A stretch of DNA of 58,709 bases from JBAPRR01 sp049281195 (GTDB lineage: Bacteria; Actinomycetota; Acidimicrobiia; Acidimicrobiales; CAVXTF01), in the NCBI GenBank assembly GCA_049281195.1, contig JBAPRR010000331.1, positions 1-58,709 on the forward strand, in the 5' to 3' direction. The translations under genes were made by a program, and so were the position numbers. Below, in pieces: positions 15,518-24,000 of this stretch. Below the pieces are notes generated by a model that searched no databases, had not been told where the DNA came from, and worked only from the letters and a program-made list of their open reading frames with translations. How positions within the stretch are numbered: position 1 is the stretch's first letter; every line of letters begins with the position of its first letter.

Positions 15518-17977
15518 ATGCCGCTTTCCCCCGTTGACGTTCGCGGACTCCGGATAGACCAGCTGGAGGACGTTCTCCCGCGCCCGGCCGCAGGCCCGGG
15601 CGGATTCGGTGAGAACTCGGACGACCACCTGGTGGCAGACAGGGTTACCCGGATCATCGAAAAGGTCAGGCTGGGCGGAGACAACGCCCTCCTCCAGCTC
15701 ACTAAGGAGCTTGACCGTGTCGAGCTCCCTTCTTTGACCGCTACAGCTGACGAGATCCGCCAGGCCAGGGAGAAAGCTCCAGGATCCCTCATCGGGTCGC
15801 TCGAGTTGGCGTGGCAACGACTGATCGCCTACCACCGTCATCAGGCAGGACCGGAACCCGGTGAGTTCGCAGATGGAATCGTCAACATCACGGAGCTCGT
15901 CCGTCCGGTAGGACGCGCCGGCCTCTACACACCGGGAGGGTTGGCTCTCTACCCTTCGAGCGTTCTGATGTGCGCTGCGCCGGCCACGGTCGCAGGGGTG
16001 TCCGAGCTCGCCCTATGCGTGCCCCCCGGACGCGACGGCAAGGTGCCGGCGATAGTCCTCGCGGCAGCCTCTATCGCCGGCATAGCCGAAGTGCATCCCG
16101 TTGGCGGTGCGCAGGCGATCGCGGCGATGGCCTTCGGGACACAGTCAGTCGCCAGGACCGATGTCATCGCCGGGCCCGGCAATCGATACGTCGCAGAGGC
16201 CAAGCGGCAGGTCGCGGGGACCGTGGGGGTGGCTGCGGCGTTCGCGGGACCCTCCGAGGTTGTGGTGATAGCCGACGGGAGCGCCCCGGCCGAGTGGGCT
16301 GCGATCGACCTGTTGGTTCAGGCCGAGCACGGTCCCGACGGACTCGCGTTCCTCGTGACGTGGGACGCTGATCTCGCATCTCGCATCTCGCAGCTGGTCG
16401 ACGACATGTCGGATGCTCCCGGGGTTCCGCCAGAGCGATTCTCGACCATCAAGACGGGTGGTTACTCCATCCTCGTCGACTCACCGACCCAGGCCATCGA
16501 TGTGGCGAACATGATCGCTCCCGAACACCTCGAGCTTCAGGTCCGCGGTGCTGACCAGCTGGCTAAGAGTGTCCGATCCGCGGGCGTGGTGTTCGTTGGC
16601 CCGTGGGCGCCCGCGAGCGTCGGCGACTACGTGGCCGGGACCAACCACATTCTCCCCACAGCGCGGACCGCCCACTTCTCCTCCGCGCTTCGTGTCGACG
16701 ACTTCCGCACCCACATCGGTGTCGTCGAGCTCGACCGCGAAGGGCTCGCCGCTCTGGCGCCACATGTGTCGGAGATCGCGGAGTCGGAGGGTCTTCAAGC
16801 TCACGCAGATTCCGTTCGCTTCCGCTCAGAAGGAAAAGGCGACCAAGCCGAGACGACAGCGTCACTGGCAACGGGAGCAAGAACGAAGCGGTTGCCGACC
16901 GTTCGTGCCGACCTGGCCAGGATGAAGGGCTATCACTCCGCGCAGGTCGACGTCACCGTGCGTCTGAACACCAACGAGTCGCCGTTTCCTCCGCCCGCAG
17001 GTTGGCTCGAGGATCTGGGCGCCGAGCTGCGGCAGATCAGCTTCAACAGATACCCCGACCGTCAGGCCACCAGGCTGAGAGAGGCAGTGGCCGCTCATGA
17101 GGGGGTGGACGCCTCGCGCGTGTTCTGCGCGAACGGGTCGAACGAGGTCCTACAGACACTGCTACTCGCGTACGGCGGCCCCGGCAGGACGGTTGCAGTT
17201 TTCGAGCCGACATACGCACTTCACAGTCACATCGCCAAGCTGACCGCGACCGCTGTCTATACGGGTTGGCGCGGACCCGACCACCGTCTCGAGCGCGACA
17301 CCGTGGACCAGGCGTTCGCCGGCGCAGCGCCCGTGGTCACGTTTCTTTGCTCGCCCAACAACCCCACCGGCATGACAGAGCCCGATGAACTGCTTGCCTA
17401 TGTCCTCGAAAATGCTCCGGGCCTCGTCGTGGTCGACGAGGCATACGGGCAGTTCTCAGCAAACAGCGCACTGGAGCTCGTCGCGTCGGGCGCAGCCGGT
17501 GCGGAGAAGCTCATCGTCACCCGCACCTTCTCCAAAACCTGGTCTATGGCGGCCTGCCGGCTCGGGTACATGGTCGCCGACGCCGAGATCATCGAGGCAT
17601 GTCAGGCAGTCGCGCTGCCGTACCACCTGGACGCGATGTCTCAGGCTGCAGGTGTGCTTGCGCTGCGCTACGAAGACGAGATGCGCAACCGCATCGCCAC
17701 CGTGGTGTCAGAGCGCGAGCGCGTGCAACAAGAACTGAGTTCCCTGGCAGTCGAGGCTTGGCCTTCTGAGGCGAACTTCGTCCTGTTCAGACCGATCGGC
17801 CGCGACGCGGATCTCGTATGGCGCAGCCTCCTCGACGACAAGGTCCTCATCCGCGACTGCTCAGGATGGCCCGGTCTCACCGGTTGCCTCCGGGTGACGA
17901 TCGGCACCCCTGAGGAGAACACGGCCTTCATCGAATCTCTAAAAAACTGTCTCGCCGACGAGGGGAGCACCACATGA
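15518..17977 (+). CDS. hisD-hisC: Fused histidinol dehydrogenase - histidinol-phosphate aminotransferase
   Basis: One uninterrupted 819-residue frame with two complete histidine enzymes. Residues 1 to about 437 are HisD: RPVGRAGLYTPGG, the Zn-site region LLVQAEHGPDG, the catalytic pair in IAPEHLELQV, VGDYVAGTNHILPT and H429 in EGLQAHADSVRF. A Glu/Ala/Thr-rich linker (about 438-455) leads to HisC: RLNTNESPFPPP, SPNNPTG, VVDEAYGQF and PLP-lysine K673 in TRTFSKTWSMAACRLGY. HisD oxidises L-histidinol to histidine (last two steps) and HisC makes histidinol phosphate, so non-consecutive steps are joined. In most actinobacteria these are adjacent, overlapping genes; here the stop/start junction is gone. 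First gene of the his operon. Confidence 0.92.
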   Translation: MPLSPVDVRGLRIDQLEDVLPRPAAGPGGFGENSDDHLVADRVTRIIEKVRLGGDNALLQLTKELDRVELPSLTATADEIRQAREKAPGSLIGSLELAWQRLIAYHRHQAGPEPGEFADGIVNITELVRPVGRAGLYTPGGLALYPSSVLMCAAPATVAGVSELALCVPPGRDGKVPAIVLAAASIAGIAEVHPVGGAQAIAAMAFGTQSVARTDVIAGPGNRYVAEAKRQVAGTVGVAAAFAGPSEVVVIADGSAPAEWAAIDLLVQAEHGPDGLAFLVTWDADLASRISQLVDDMSDAPGVPPERFSTIKTGGYSILVDSPTQAIDVANMIAPEHLELQVRGADQLAKSVRSAGVVFVGPWAPASVGDYVAGTNHILPTARTAHFSSALRVDDFRTHIGVVELDREGLAALAPHVSEIAESEGLQAHADSVRFRSEGKGDQAETTASLATGARTKRLPTVRADLARMKGYHSAQVDVTVRLNTNESPFPPPAGWLEDLGAELRQISFNRYPDRQATRLREAVAAHEGVDASRVFCANGSNEVLQTLLLAYGGPGRTVAVFEPTYALHSHIAKLTATAVYTGWRGPDHRLERDTVDQAFAGAAPVVTFLCSPNNPTGMTEPDELLAYVLENAPGLVVVDEAYGQFSANSALELVASGAAGAEKLIVTRTFSKTWSMAACRLGYMVADAEIIEACQAVALPYHLDAMSQAAGVLALRYEDEMRNRIATVVSERERVQQELSSLAVEAWPSEANFVLFRPIGRDADLVWRSLLDDKVLIRDCSGWPGLTGCLRVTIGTPEENTAFIESLKNCLADEGSTT

Positions 17978-18585
17978 CCCGTAGTGCCGAACGCGAACGG
18001 CGCACCAAAGAGACACAAGTCTCCGTTGCCATCTGTGTCGACGGGAAGGGACTGGTTCAGGCTTCTACAGGATTGCCTTTCTTCGATCACATGCTCGAGC
18101 AGCTCGGAAAGCACTCCGGATGGGATCTGACGGTGAGCGCGACAGGGGACCTTCATGTCGACGCGCATCACACGGTCGAGGACGTGGGGATCGTCGTGGG
18201 AGAGACGCTCAAGCAAGCCCTGGGGGACAAGGCCGGCGTAAGGCGTTTCTCCTCGATCAGCCTTCCCTTGGACGAAGCGCTGATCGACGTGGCGCTCGAT
18301 CTGTCAGGGAGGGCGTTTCTCAACTACGACGTCAAGCTTCCCCCCGACTCCCCGGGACTGGGGAACCCGCCGTTCGACCCGCAACTGGCTGAAGAGTTCT
18401 TCCGGGCGTTCGCATCAGGCGCCGCCATCACCCTCCATATACGGATGGTGACGGGACGCAACTCCCACCATGTTCTCGAAGCCTGCTTCAAAGGGGTGGC
18501 GCGTTCGTTGAGCGACGCCGTTCGCATCGAGCGTGAGGGTGTGCCCTCTACCAAGGGCACGCTCACCTCGAACAGCGGTCAGTGA
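17974..18585 (+). CDS. hisB: Imidazoleglycerol-phosphate dehydratase
   Basis: 203-residue monofunctional IGPD, removing water from imidazole glycerol phosphate. Conserved blocks are TGLPFFDHMLEQLGKHSG, DLHVDAHHTVEDVGIVVGE (metal-binding His/Glu), and ITLHIRMVTGRNSHHVLEACFK. There is no phosphatase domain, so a separate histidinol phosphatase (hisN) must exist elsewhere. The ATG overlaps the hisD-hisC stop as ATGA. Confidence 0.95.
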   Translation: MTRSAERERRTKETQVSVAICVDGKGLVQASTGLPFFDHMLEQLGKHSGWDLTVSATGDLHVDAHHTVEDVGIVVGETLKQALGDKAGVRRFSSISLPLDEALIDVALDLSGRAFLNYDVKLPPDSPGLGNPPFDPQLAEEFFRAFASGAAITLHIRMVTGRNSHHVLEACFKGVARSLSDAVRIEREGVPSTKGTLTSNSGQ

Positions 18586-18613
18586 GATCAGCGAGCTCAA
18601 TGAGATCAGGTCA

Positions 18614-19258
18614 GTGATAGCAGTCGTCGATTACGGCATCGGGAACCTCCGTTCGGCCGAGAAGGCGCTTCACCGAACGGGCTCGGATGCGATGCTCGTC
18701 GACGATCCCGACCGGGTTGTAGAGGCCGATGCCGTGGTGCTACCGGGAGTCGGGCACTTCGGGCGCTGTGCACAGGCGTTGCGCGAAACTGGGCTCGCTG
18801 CCGCGGTCATGGATGTACTCGATCGCGGCGTACCTTTCCTCGGCATCTGCGTCGGCTTCCAGCTTCTGTTCGAAGGTTCAGAGGAAGACCCGAAGGCAAC
18901 CGGACTCGGTGTGTTCGACGGGGTTGTGAGAGCTCTTCCCGAATCGGTCAAGCGCCCCCAGATCCAGTGGAACCGTCTCGTCCGCACCGACACGCCGGCC
19001 CGCATGTTCGAGGGCCTTGGTGACGAACCGTGGCTCTACTTCGTTCATTCGTACGCCCCGGAGCCCACTCCGGCGTCCTACAACGCAGTTGTGGCCACCT
19101 GTGAGTACGGAAAGACCGTCGTGTCGGCGGTCGAGCGCGGACTCACGTGGGGTACCCAGTTCCACCCCGAGAAGTCGTCTCGCACCGGCATCGCCCTTCT
19201 CGCCAATTTCGCTCGGGCCGTCTCCGATCGGGCCCTCTCCGGCCCGATCGCCTCCTGA
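18614..19258 (+). CDS. hisH: Imidazole glycerol phosphate synthase, glutaminase subunit
   Basis: 214-residue class I glutamine amidotransferase that feeds ammonia to HisF. Nucleophile C79 lies in FLGICVGFQLLF, and the His-Glu dyad in GTQFHPEKS. The start is GTG at 18614, immediately before the first beta-strand VIAVVDYGIGN; the frame is open back into hisB but that part is out of family. Located 28 nt after hisB. Confidence 0.93.
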   Translation: MIAVVDYGIGNLRSAEKALHRTGSDAMLVDDPDRVVEADAVVLPGVGHFGRCAQALRETGLAAAVMDVLDRGVPFLGICVGFQLLFEGSEEDPKATGLGVFDGVVRALPESVKRPQIQWNRLVRTDTPARMFEGLGDEPWLYFVHSYAPEPTPASYNAVVATCEYGKTVVSAVERGLTWGTQFHPEKSSRTGIALLANFARAVSDRALSGPIAS

Positions 19259-19262
19259 TCCA

Positions 19263-20009
19263 GTGGACCTGTACTGCGCCATCGACGTGATGGATCACTC
19301 TGCCGTGCGGCTCACCCGGGGCGATTTCGCCGCGCGCACCGACTTCGGCGACCCGGTCGCTCTCGCCATGCGCTACGTCTCAGAAGGTGCCCGCAGGCTC
19401 CACGTGGTGGATCTGGACGCGGCGCGCGACGGCACCCCCGCCAACCGCGAACTCCTCATCGAGATATCCAGAACCGCACCCGTTCCGGTTCAGGTAGGAG
19501 GGGGAGCGCGAACGGCAGAAGACGTCTCTTACCTGTTGGAACAGGGCATCGACCGGGTCGTTCTCGGAACCGTCGTCGTCGAGGCGCCGGACCTGGTGGA
19601 CCAGCTGGCCCGGGCGTACCCGCAGCGGATCGCCATAGGCCTCGACCACCGCGGCGGAAACGTGGCAACGCGCGGATGGCTCGAATCGAGCGAGATCACC
19701 GTGGAGTCGGTCCTCGAGCGATTCGCGTCGGCACCGATCGGCGCGGTGATCGTCACCGCCATCGAGCGCGACGGCACCATGTCCGGACCGGACACCGCGG
19801 GATTGCGTCGGATCCTCGCGCTCACCGCGCTTCCGCTAATCGCCTCGGGCGGGGTGCGATCGGCCGACGACCTCGCCACTCTCGCTGCCGTTTCAGCAGT
19901 TGTCGACGGCACCAACAGGCGGATGGCCGGTGCCATCGTCGGCCGGGCTCTCGCCGACGGATCCCTGCGAGTGGCAGAAGGGATCGAAGCGTGCGAACAG
20001 TCAGAGTGA
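19263..20009 (+). CDS. hisA: Phosphoribosylformimino-AICAR-P isomerase (HisA, possibly PriA)
   Basis: 248-residue (beta/alpha)8 barrel. The catalytic Asp pair is seen in CAIDVMD near the N-terminus and in IERDGTMSGPD; phosphate-binding loops are VQVGGGAR and ASGGVRS. In actinobacteria this enzyme is often PriA, which also performs the TrpF reaction; no trpF is in the window, so bifunctionality is possible but untested. The usual TDI before the second motif reads TAI here. The start is GTG 19263, 4 nt after the hisH stop. Confidence 0.9.
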   Translation: MDLYCAIDVMDHSAVRLTRGDFAARTDFGDPVALAMRYVSEGARRLHVVDLDAARDGTPANRELLIEISRTAPVPVQVGGGARTAEDVSYLLEQGIDRVVLGTVVVEAPDLVDQLARAYPQRIAIGLDHRGGNVATRGWLESSEITVESVLERFASAPIGAVIVTAIERDGTMSGPDTAGLRRILALTALPLIASGGVRSADDLATLAAVSAVVDGTNRRMAGAIVGRALADGSLRVAEGIEACEQSE

Positions 20010-20752
20010 TCCCCTGTCTCGACGTCGATGCCGGACGCGTCGTGAAGGGCGTCCGGTTCGAGGGTCTGCGCGACGCCGGCGATCCGGCCGAGCTCGCCCG
20101 TCGATACGACGAGGAGGGCGCCGACGAGGTGGTCCTGCTCGACATCACCGCGAGCTCAGACGGCCGCGACACAATGATCGAGGTCGTACAGAAAGCGGCG
20201 GAGGAGGTTTTCATCCCCCTCACGGTGGGGGGAGGCGTTAGAGCTCTCCCCGACGCGGTTCGCCTCCTTCGCTCAGGCGCCGACAAGGTGGGGGTGAATA
20301 CGGCCGCAGTTGAACGCGAGGGCCTGGTCCACGAGCTGGCCTCGGAGTTCGGTTCGCAGTGCGTGGTAGTGGCGATCGACGCCATCAAGTCCGGCGACCA
20401 CTACGAAGTCGTCACCCACGGCGGACGCCGCCCGACGGGAATCGATGCCATCGAATGGGCGGCGCGGTGCGAGGAATCGGGTGCGGGTGAGATCCTTCTC
20501 ACCTCGATGGACCGTGACGGAACCCGCCTCGGATACGAGCTCGAGCTGACCAGGGCGGTGGCGGAAGCTGTCGGAGTACCGGTCATCGCCTCAGGAGGAG
20601 TCGGAACGCTCGATCACCTGGTCGATGGTGCGACGAAGGGGCGCGCAGACGCCGTGCTGGCCGCGTCGATCTTCCACCTGCGTGAGCACACCATCCGACA
20701 AGCCAAGGAGCACCTGCAAGCGGCCGGCGTTCAAATCAGGCCCGTCGACTGA
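19991..20752 (+). CDS. hisF: Imidazole glycerol phosphate synthase, cyclase subunit
   Basis: 253-residue (beta/alpha)8 barrel working with HisH to make IGP and AICAR. Markers are RVIPCLDVDAGRVVKG with the first catalytic Asp, LTVGGGVR, LLTSMDRDGTRLGYE with the second catalytic Asp, and VIASGGVG. GTG 19991 overlaps the hisA 3' end by 19 nt and follows a GAAG site. Confidence 0.95.
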   Translation: MRTVRVIPCLDVDAGRVVKGVRFEGLRDAGDPAELARRYDEEGADEVVLLDITASSDGRDTMIEVVQKAAEEVFIPLTVGGGVRALPDAVRLLRSGADKVGVNTAAVEREGLVHELASEFGSQCVVVAIDAIKSGDHYEVVTHGGRRPTGIDAIEWAARCEESGAGEILLTSMDRDGTRLGYELELTRAVAEAVGVPVIASGGVGTLDHLVDGATKGRADAVLAASIFHLREHTIRQAKEHLQAAGVQIRPVD

Positions 20753-20797
20753 TTTCCTCCGCTTCTCGCCCTGCGGGCTCGCTGACCCACCGTCTGC

Positions 20798-21169
20798 GTG
20801 CGGTACCGTGCCCATGTGGCCCCAAGTGCGAAAACGTCCCTCCCCAAGCAGGTGACCAACAAGACACCGATAACCATGCTGTCCGACCGGGTGCTGGTAC
20901 AGCAGCCCCAGTCAGAAGGTGAGCGCATCTCGCGCTCGGGCATCCTTATCCCGGCGACCGCCCAGGTATCGAGACGCCTCGCCTGGGCCGAGGTGGTGGC
21001 GATAGGGCCGCACGTAAGGAGCATCAAGGCGGGGGACAAGGTCCTATTCAACCCCGAGGATCGCCTCGAGGTTGAAGTCAAAGGTGACGAATTCGTCATC
21101 CTGCGCGAGCGCGACGTCCACGCCGTCGCGACCGAAAGGATGGACTCCGGAACGGGGCTTTATCTGTGA
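20798..21169 (+). CDS. GroES-like (Cpn10-fold) protein
   Basis: 123 residues (105-117 if GTG 20816 or a later start is used). The Cpn10 signature is clear: LSDRVLVQQPQ matches the first strands of GroES, SRSGILIP aligns with the mobile loop carrying the hydrophobic I-x-L tripeptide that docks on GroEL, then AEVVAIGPHV, IKAGDKVLFNPED and EFVILRERDVHAVA. Relative to E. coli GroES it lacks the roof-hairpin insertion (only GPHVRS between strands) and has extra residues at both ends. No groEL is nearby. It lies between hisF and hisI, and its stop overlaps hisI as GTGA, so it is translated with the histidine/tryptophan genes. Confidence 0.8.
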   Translation: MRYRAHVAPSAKTSLPKQVTNKTPITMLSDRVLVQQPQSEGERISRSGILIPATAQVSRRLAWAEVVAIGPHVRSIKAGDKVLFNPEDRLEVEVKGDEFVILRERDVHAVATERMDSGTGLYL

Positions 21170-21540
21170 CGGGCCCAACATCTGTGACGGATCCCGCCGA
21201 CGGGATGGCGGAGGTCTCGTTCTCGTCTGAAGGACTGGTCCCCGCCATCGTGCAGGACGCCACCGACGGAACTGTTCTGATGCTCGCCTACATGAACCGC
21301 GAAGCGTTGGTACGGACTATCGAGACCGGTAGGTCGTGGTTCTGGAGCCGCAGTCGCAAGGAGTACTGGTGCAAGGGCGAGACATCGGGCAACCGGCAAT
21401 TCGTGCGCGAGGTCCGTTACGACTGCGACGGCGACACGATTCTTCTCGTCGTCGACCAAGAGGGCGACGGTGCGTGCCACACCGGTGAACGCTCCTGTTT
21501 CTTCCGGGTCCTTCCATCCGCGACCCCTGAACGAGGGTGA
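21166..21540 (+). CDS. hisI: Phosphoribosyl-AMP cyclohydrolase
   Basis: 124-residue HisI without a fused HisE domain. It opens the purine ring of phosphoribosyl-AMP. Visible are LMLAYMNREAL, WSRSRKEYWCKGETSGNRQ and the metal/zinc site in RYDCDGDTILLVVDQ followed by CHTGERSCFF (the conserved cysteines). GTG at 21166 overlaps the GroES-like stop; its own stop overlaps trpE as GTGA. Confidence 0.95.
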   Translation: MTGPTSVTDPADGMAEVSFSSEGLVPAIVQDATDGTVLMLAYMNREALVRTIETGRSWFWSRSRKEYWCKGETSGNRQFVREVRYDCDGDTILLVVDQEGDGACHTGERSCFFRVLPSATPERG

Positions 21541-23090
21541 CCGGCCCGCAACAGTCCGAAGCCGAGCACAGAAGCGCGTTCTTCGAGTTGGCCAAGGGGC
21601 GGGCGATCGTTCCGGTATGGCGAGAGCTGATGGCCGACACCCTCACTCCCGTCGGGGCATTCCAACACGTGGTATCCGACGACGAACCGGGTTTCCTTCT
21701 CGAATCGATCGAGGGAGGCGACCGCTGGGGCCGCTACTCCTTCATCGGACGCCGGCCCCTGATGTCGATAGTCAGCACCGGATCACGCGCTCAGATATCG
21801 GGAGAGATCCAAGCGCCCGAAAGTGTGACGGTCGCTCTGCCACATGGCGTACTGGCCACACTCGAAGCACTCCTCGAGTCTTTCGGTGCTCCGCTCGTAG
21901 AAGGGCTGCCACCGCTTCACAGCGGACTTGTCGGCTACCTCGGTTACGACGTGGTGCGCGAGGTCGAGCACCTGACCGAGATCCCCCCGGACACCCTCGG
22001 ACTTCCCGACGCGTCGATGTTTCTGATCGGACAACTGTGCGTGTTCGATCATTGGCGCCAGCGGGTCGTGCTCATTCAGAACGTGCCGGTTTCCGACCTC
22101 ACCACCGAGCCCGAGCTCGACGCCGCTTACGGCAAAGCACAACGCCGACTCGACGAGCTCGCCTCGGATCTGTTCAGGCCGATGACACAGATCGGCCTTC
22201 CGGTTCCGACCCGCACCCGCGAGTGGCCCGAGGTCACCCGCACCCTCCAACCCGACGATTACGAACGCGCTGTCCTCGTCGCAAAGGAATACATACGAGC
22301 TGGTGACGTCTTCCAGGTCGTGCTTTCACAACGCTTCGATCTCGAGCTCAGTTGTGATCCATTCGACGTCTACCGGGTGCTCCGTCAGGTGAACCCCAGT
22401 CCTTACCTGTATTTCGTGCGTTCCGAGGCCTGCACCGTCGTCGGCTCGTCGCCGGAGCCGATGGTCCGTCTGAGAGACGGGACCGTGACATCTCGGCCTG
22501 TCGCCGGTACACGTCCCCGCGGCCGGACCGAGGAGGAGGACCGTAGGCTCGGAGCAGAGCTCGCAGAGCATCCGAAGGAGACGGCCGAGCACATCATGCT
22601 GGTGGACCTGGCACGAAACGACGTGGGGCGGGTCGTGAAATTCGGCACTGAAAGGGTCGAGGAGCTCATGACCCTCGAGAGGTACAGCACCGTCATGCAC
22701 CTGACGTCCCAGGTTTCGGGAGAGCTGGCTATCGGAAAAGGTCCGATCGACGTGCTCCGCGCCACGATCCCGGCGGGCACCCTGTCCGGTGCGCCCAAGG
22801 TGCGTGCCATGCAGATCATCGACGAGCTCGAGCCGACCAAGCGCGGCGTCTACGGCGGTGTGGTCGGATATCTGGACCTGTCGGGCAACCTCGACACCGC
22901 CATCGCGATCAGGACCATGATCGTCACTCCGGACGGCAGGGCGTCTGTTCAGGCCGGAGCCGGAATCGTCGCAGACAGTGATCCGCACGACGAACAGGTC
23001 GAGTGTGAGAACAAGGCCTCGACCATCCTTTCCGCGGTGAGAGCGGCGCGTGAAATGACCGGCAGCCGCAACGCGTCCCGAGCGGACTGA
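21537..23090 (+). CDS. trpE: Anthranilate synthase component I
   Basis: 517-residue chorismate-using enzyme making anthranilate together with a TrpG amidotransferase (not in the window). The N-terminal LLESIEGGDRWGRYSFIG contains the LLES tryptophan feedback site. The C-terminal chorismate domain has PSPYLYFV, SRPVAGTRPRG, HIMLVDLARNDVGRV, MHLTSQVSG, GTLSGAPKVRAMQIID and YGGVVGYLDLSG. hisI-trpE adjacency is common in actinobacteria. GTG start overlapping hisI. Confidence 0.95.
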   Translation: MTGPQQSEAEHRSAFFELAKGRAIVPVWRELMADTLTPVGAFQHVVSDDEPGFLLESIEGGDRWGRYSFIGRRPLMSIVSTGSRAQISGEIQAPESVTVALPHGVLATLEALLESFGAPLVEGLPPLHSGLVGYLGYDVVREVEHLTEIPPDTLGLPDASMFLIGQLCVFDHWRQRVVLIQNVPVSDLTTEPELDAAYGKAQRRLDELASDLFRPMTQIGLPVPTRTREWPEVTRTLQPDDYERAVLVAKEYIRAGDVFQVVLSQRFDLELSCDPFDVYRVLRQVNPSPYLYFVRSEACTVVGSSPEPMVRLRDGTVTSRPVAGTRPRGRTEEEDRRLGAELAEHPKETAEHIMLVDLARNDVGRVVKFGTERVEELMTLERYSTVMHLTSQVSGELAIGKGPIDVLRATIPAGTLSGAPKVRAMQIIDELEPTKRGVYGGVVGYLDLSGNLDTAIAIRTMIVTPDGRASVQAGAGIVADSDPHDEQVECENKASTILSAVRAAREMTGSRNASRAD

Positions 23091-23095
23091 TCTCC

Positions 23096-23995
23096 ATGAC
23101 GATCGAAGAGGACTACGAGCTATTGCGCACGGGAGTGGCCGCGGTTCCCGTGAGACGCGACGTCATACAGCTGAGTGGAAAAGACGCAGTCAGCTTTCTC
23201 CAGGGCCAGTGCACCCAGGACATCGCGCCGCTCGGGATCGGCGACTCACGCGACTCGCTCATACTCGAACCGCGCGGCTTCATCGACGCGCAGGTGAGGG
23301 TGACGCGCACAGGCGATGACGAGCTCGTGTTGGACACTCAAGGCGGATGGGGCCAGAAGGTCATCGAACGGCTGGAGCGCTTCAAGCTGCGCGTGAAAGT
23401 GGAGATAACAGGTCTTGACTGGGAGTGCGTCGCGCTCAGAGGACCGTCGGCGAGTGATCCGTCGGTCATTGATGGCGCTACCGGGGTGGTTTTGTCCCTC
23501 GACGCGTCATGGCCCGGTCTGAACGGTGTCGATCTTCTCGGGCCGGAGATCGCCGCGCCGCCAGGCATCAAAACCTGCAGCGCCGACGCGTGGAAGGCGG
23601 TGCGGATAGAAGCGGGCATCCCACAAATGGGAACCGAGATATCCGAGAAAACCATTCCGGCAGAAGCCGGCCTCGTGGAGCGCTGCGTCAGCTTCACCAA
23701 AGGTTGCTTCACGGGACAGGAGCTCGTCGCCCGGCTCGACTCGCGTGGAAGCAACGTGGCGAGGCGCTTGTGCGGCCTCGTGATCGCAGATCACGTCGCG
23801 CTACCCGAAGAGTCGGATCTCACTTCGAATGACGGATCGGCCAAGTCCGTAGGTCGGGTCACATTGGTGGGATGGTCGCCAGGACTGAACGCAACCGTGG
23901 CACTCGCCTACGTGCACAGAAGCGTCGAAGCGGGCAGCACCGTCCGTGCCGGCAACTATGAGGCGGAGGTGCGACCCCTTCCCTTAGTGGGGTGA
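23096..23995 (+). CDS. ygfZ: YgfZ/GcvT-like folate-binding protein
   Basis: 299-residue relative of the glycine cleavage T protein belonging to the YgfZ/IBA57 family, which uses tetrahydrofolate to help assemble or repair certain Fe-S enzymes. The family signature K-G-C-[FY]-x-G-Q-E is present as FTKGCFTGQELVARLDSRG. FLQGQCTQDIAPL near the N-terminus is also typical. It starts 5 nt after trpE, so it is the last gene of the his-trp operon, and converges with the LuxR-type gene 5 nt further on. Confidence 0.9.
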   Translation: MTIEEDYELLRTGVAAVPVRRDVIQLSGKDAVSFLQGQCTQDIAPLGIGDSRDSLILEPRGFIDAQVRVTRTGDDELVLDTQGGWGQKVIERLERFKLRVKVEITGLDWECVALRGPSASDPSVIDGATGVVLSLDASWPGLNGVDLLGPEIAAPPGIKTCSADAWKAVRIEAGIPQMGTEISEKTIPAEAGLVERCVSFTKGCFTGQELVARLDSRGSNVARRLCGLVIADHVALPEESDLTSNDGSAKSVGRVTLVGWSPGLNATVALAYVHRSVEAGSTVRAGNYEAEVRPLPLVG

Positions 23996-24000
23996 GCGGC

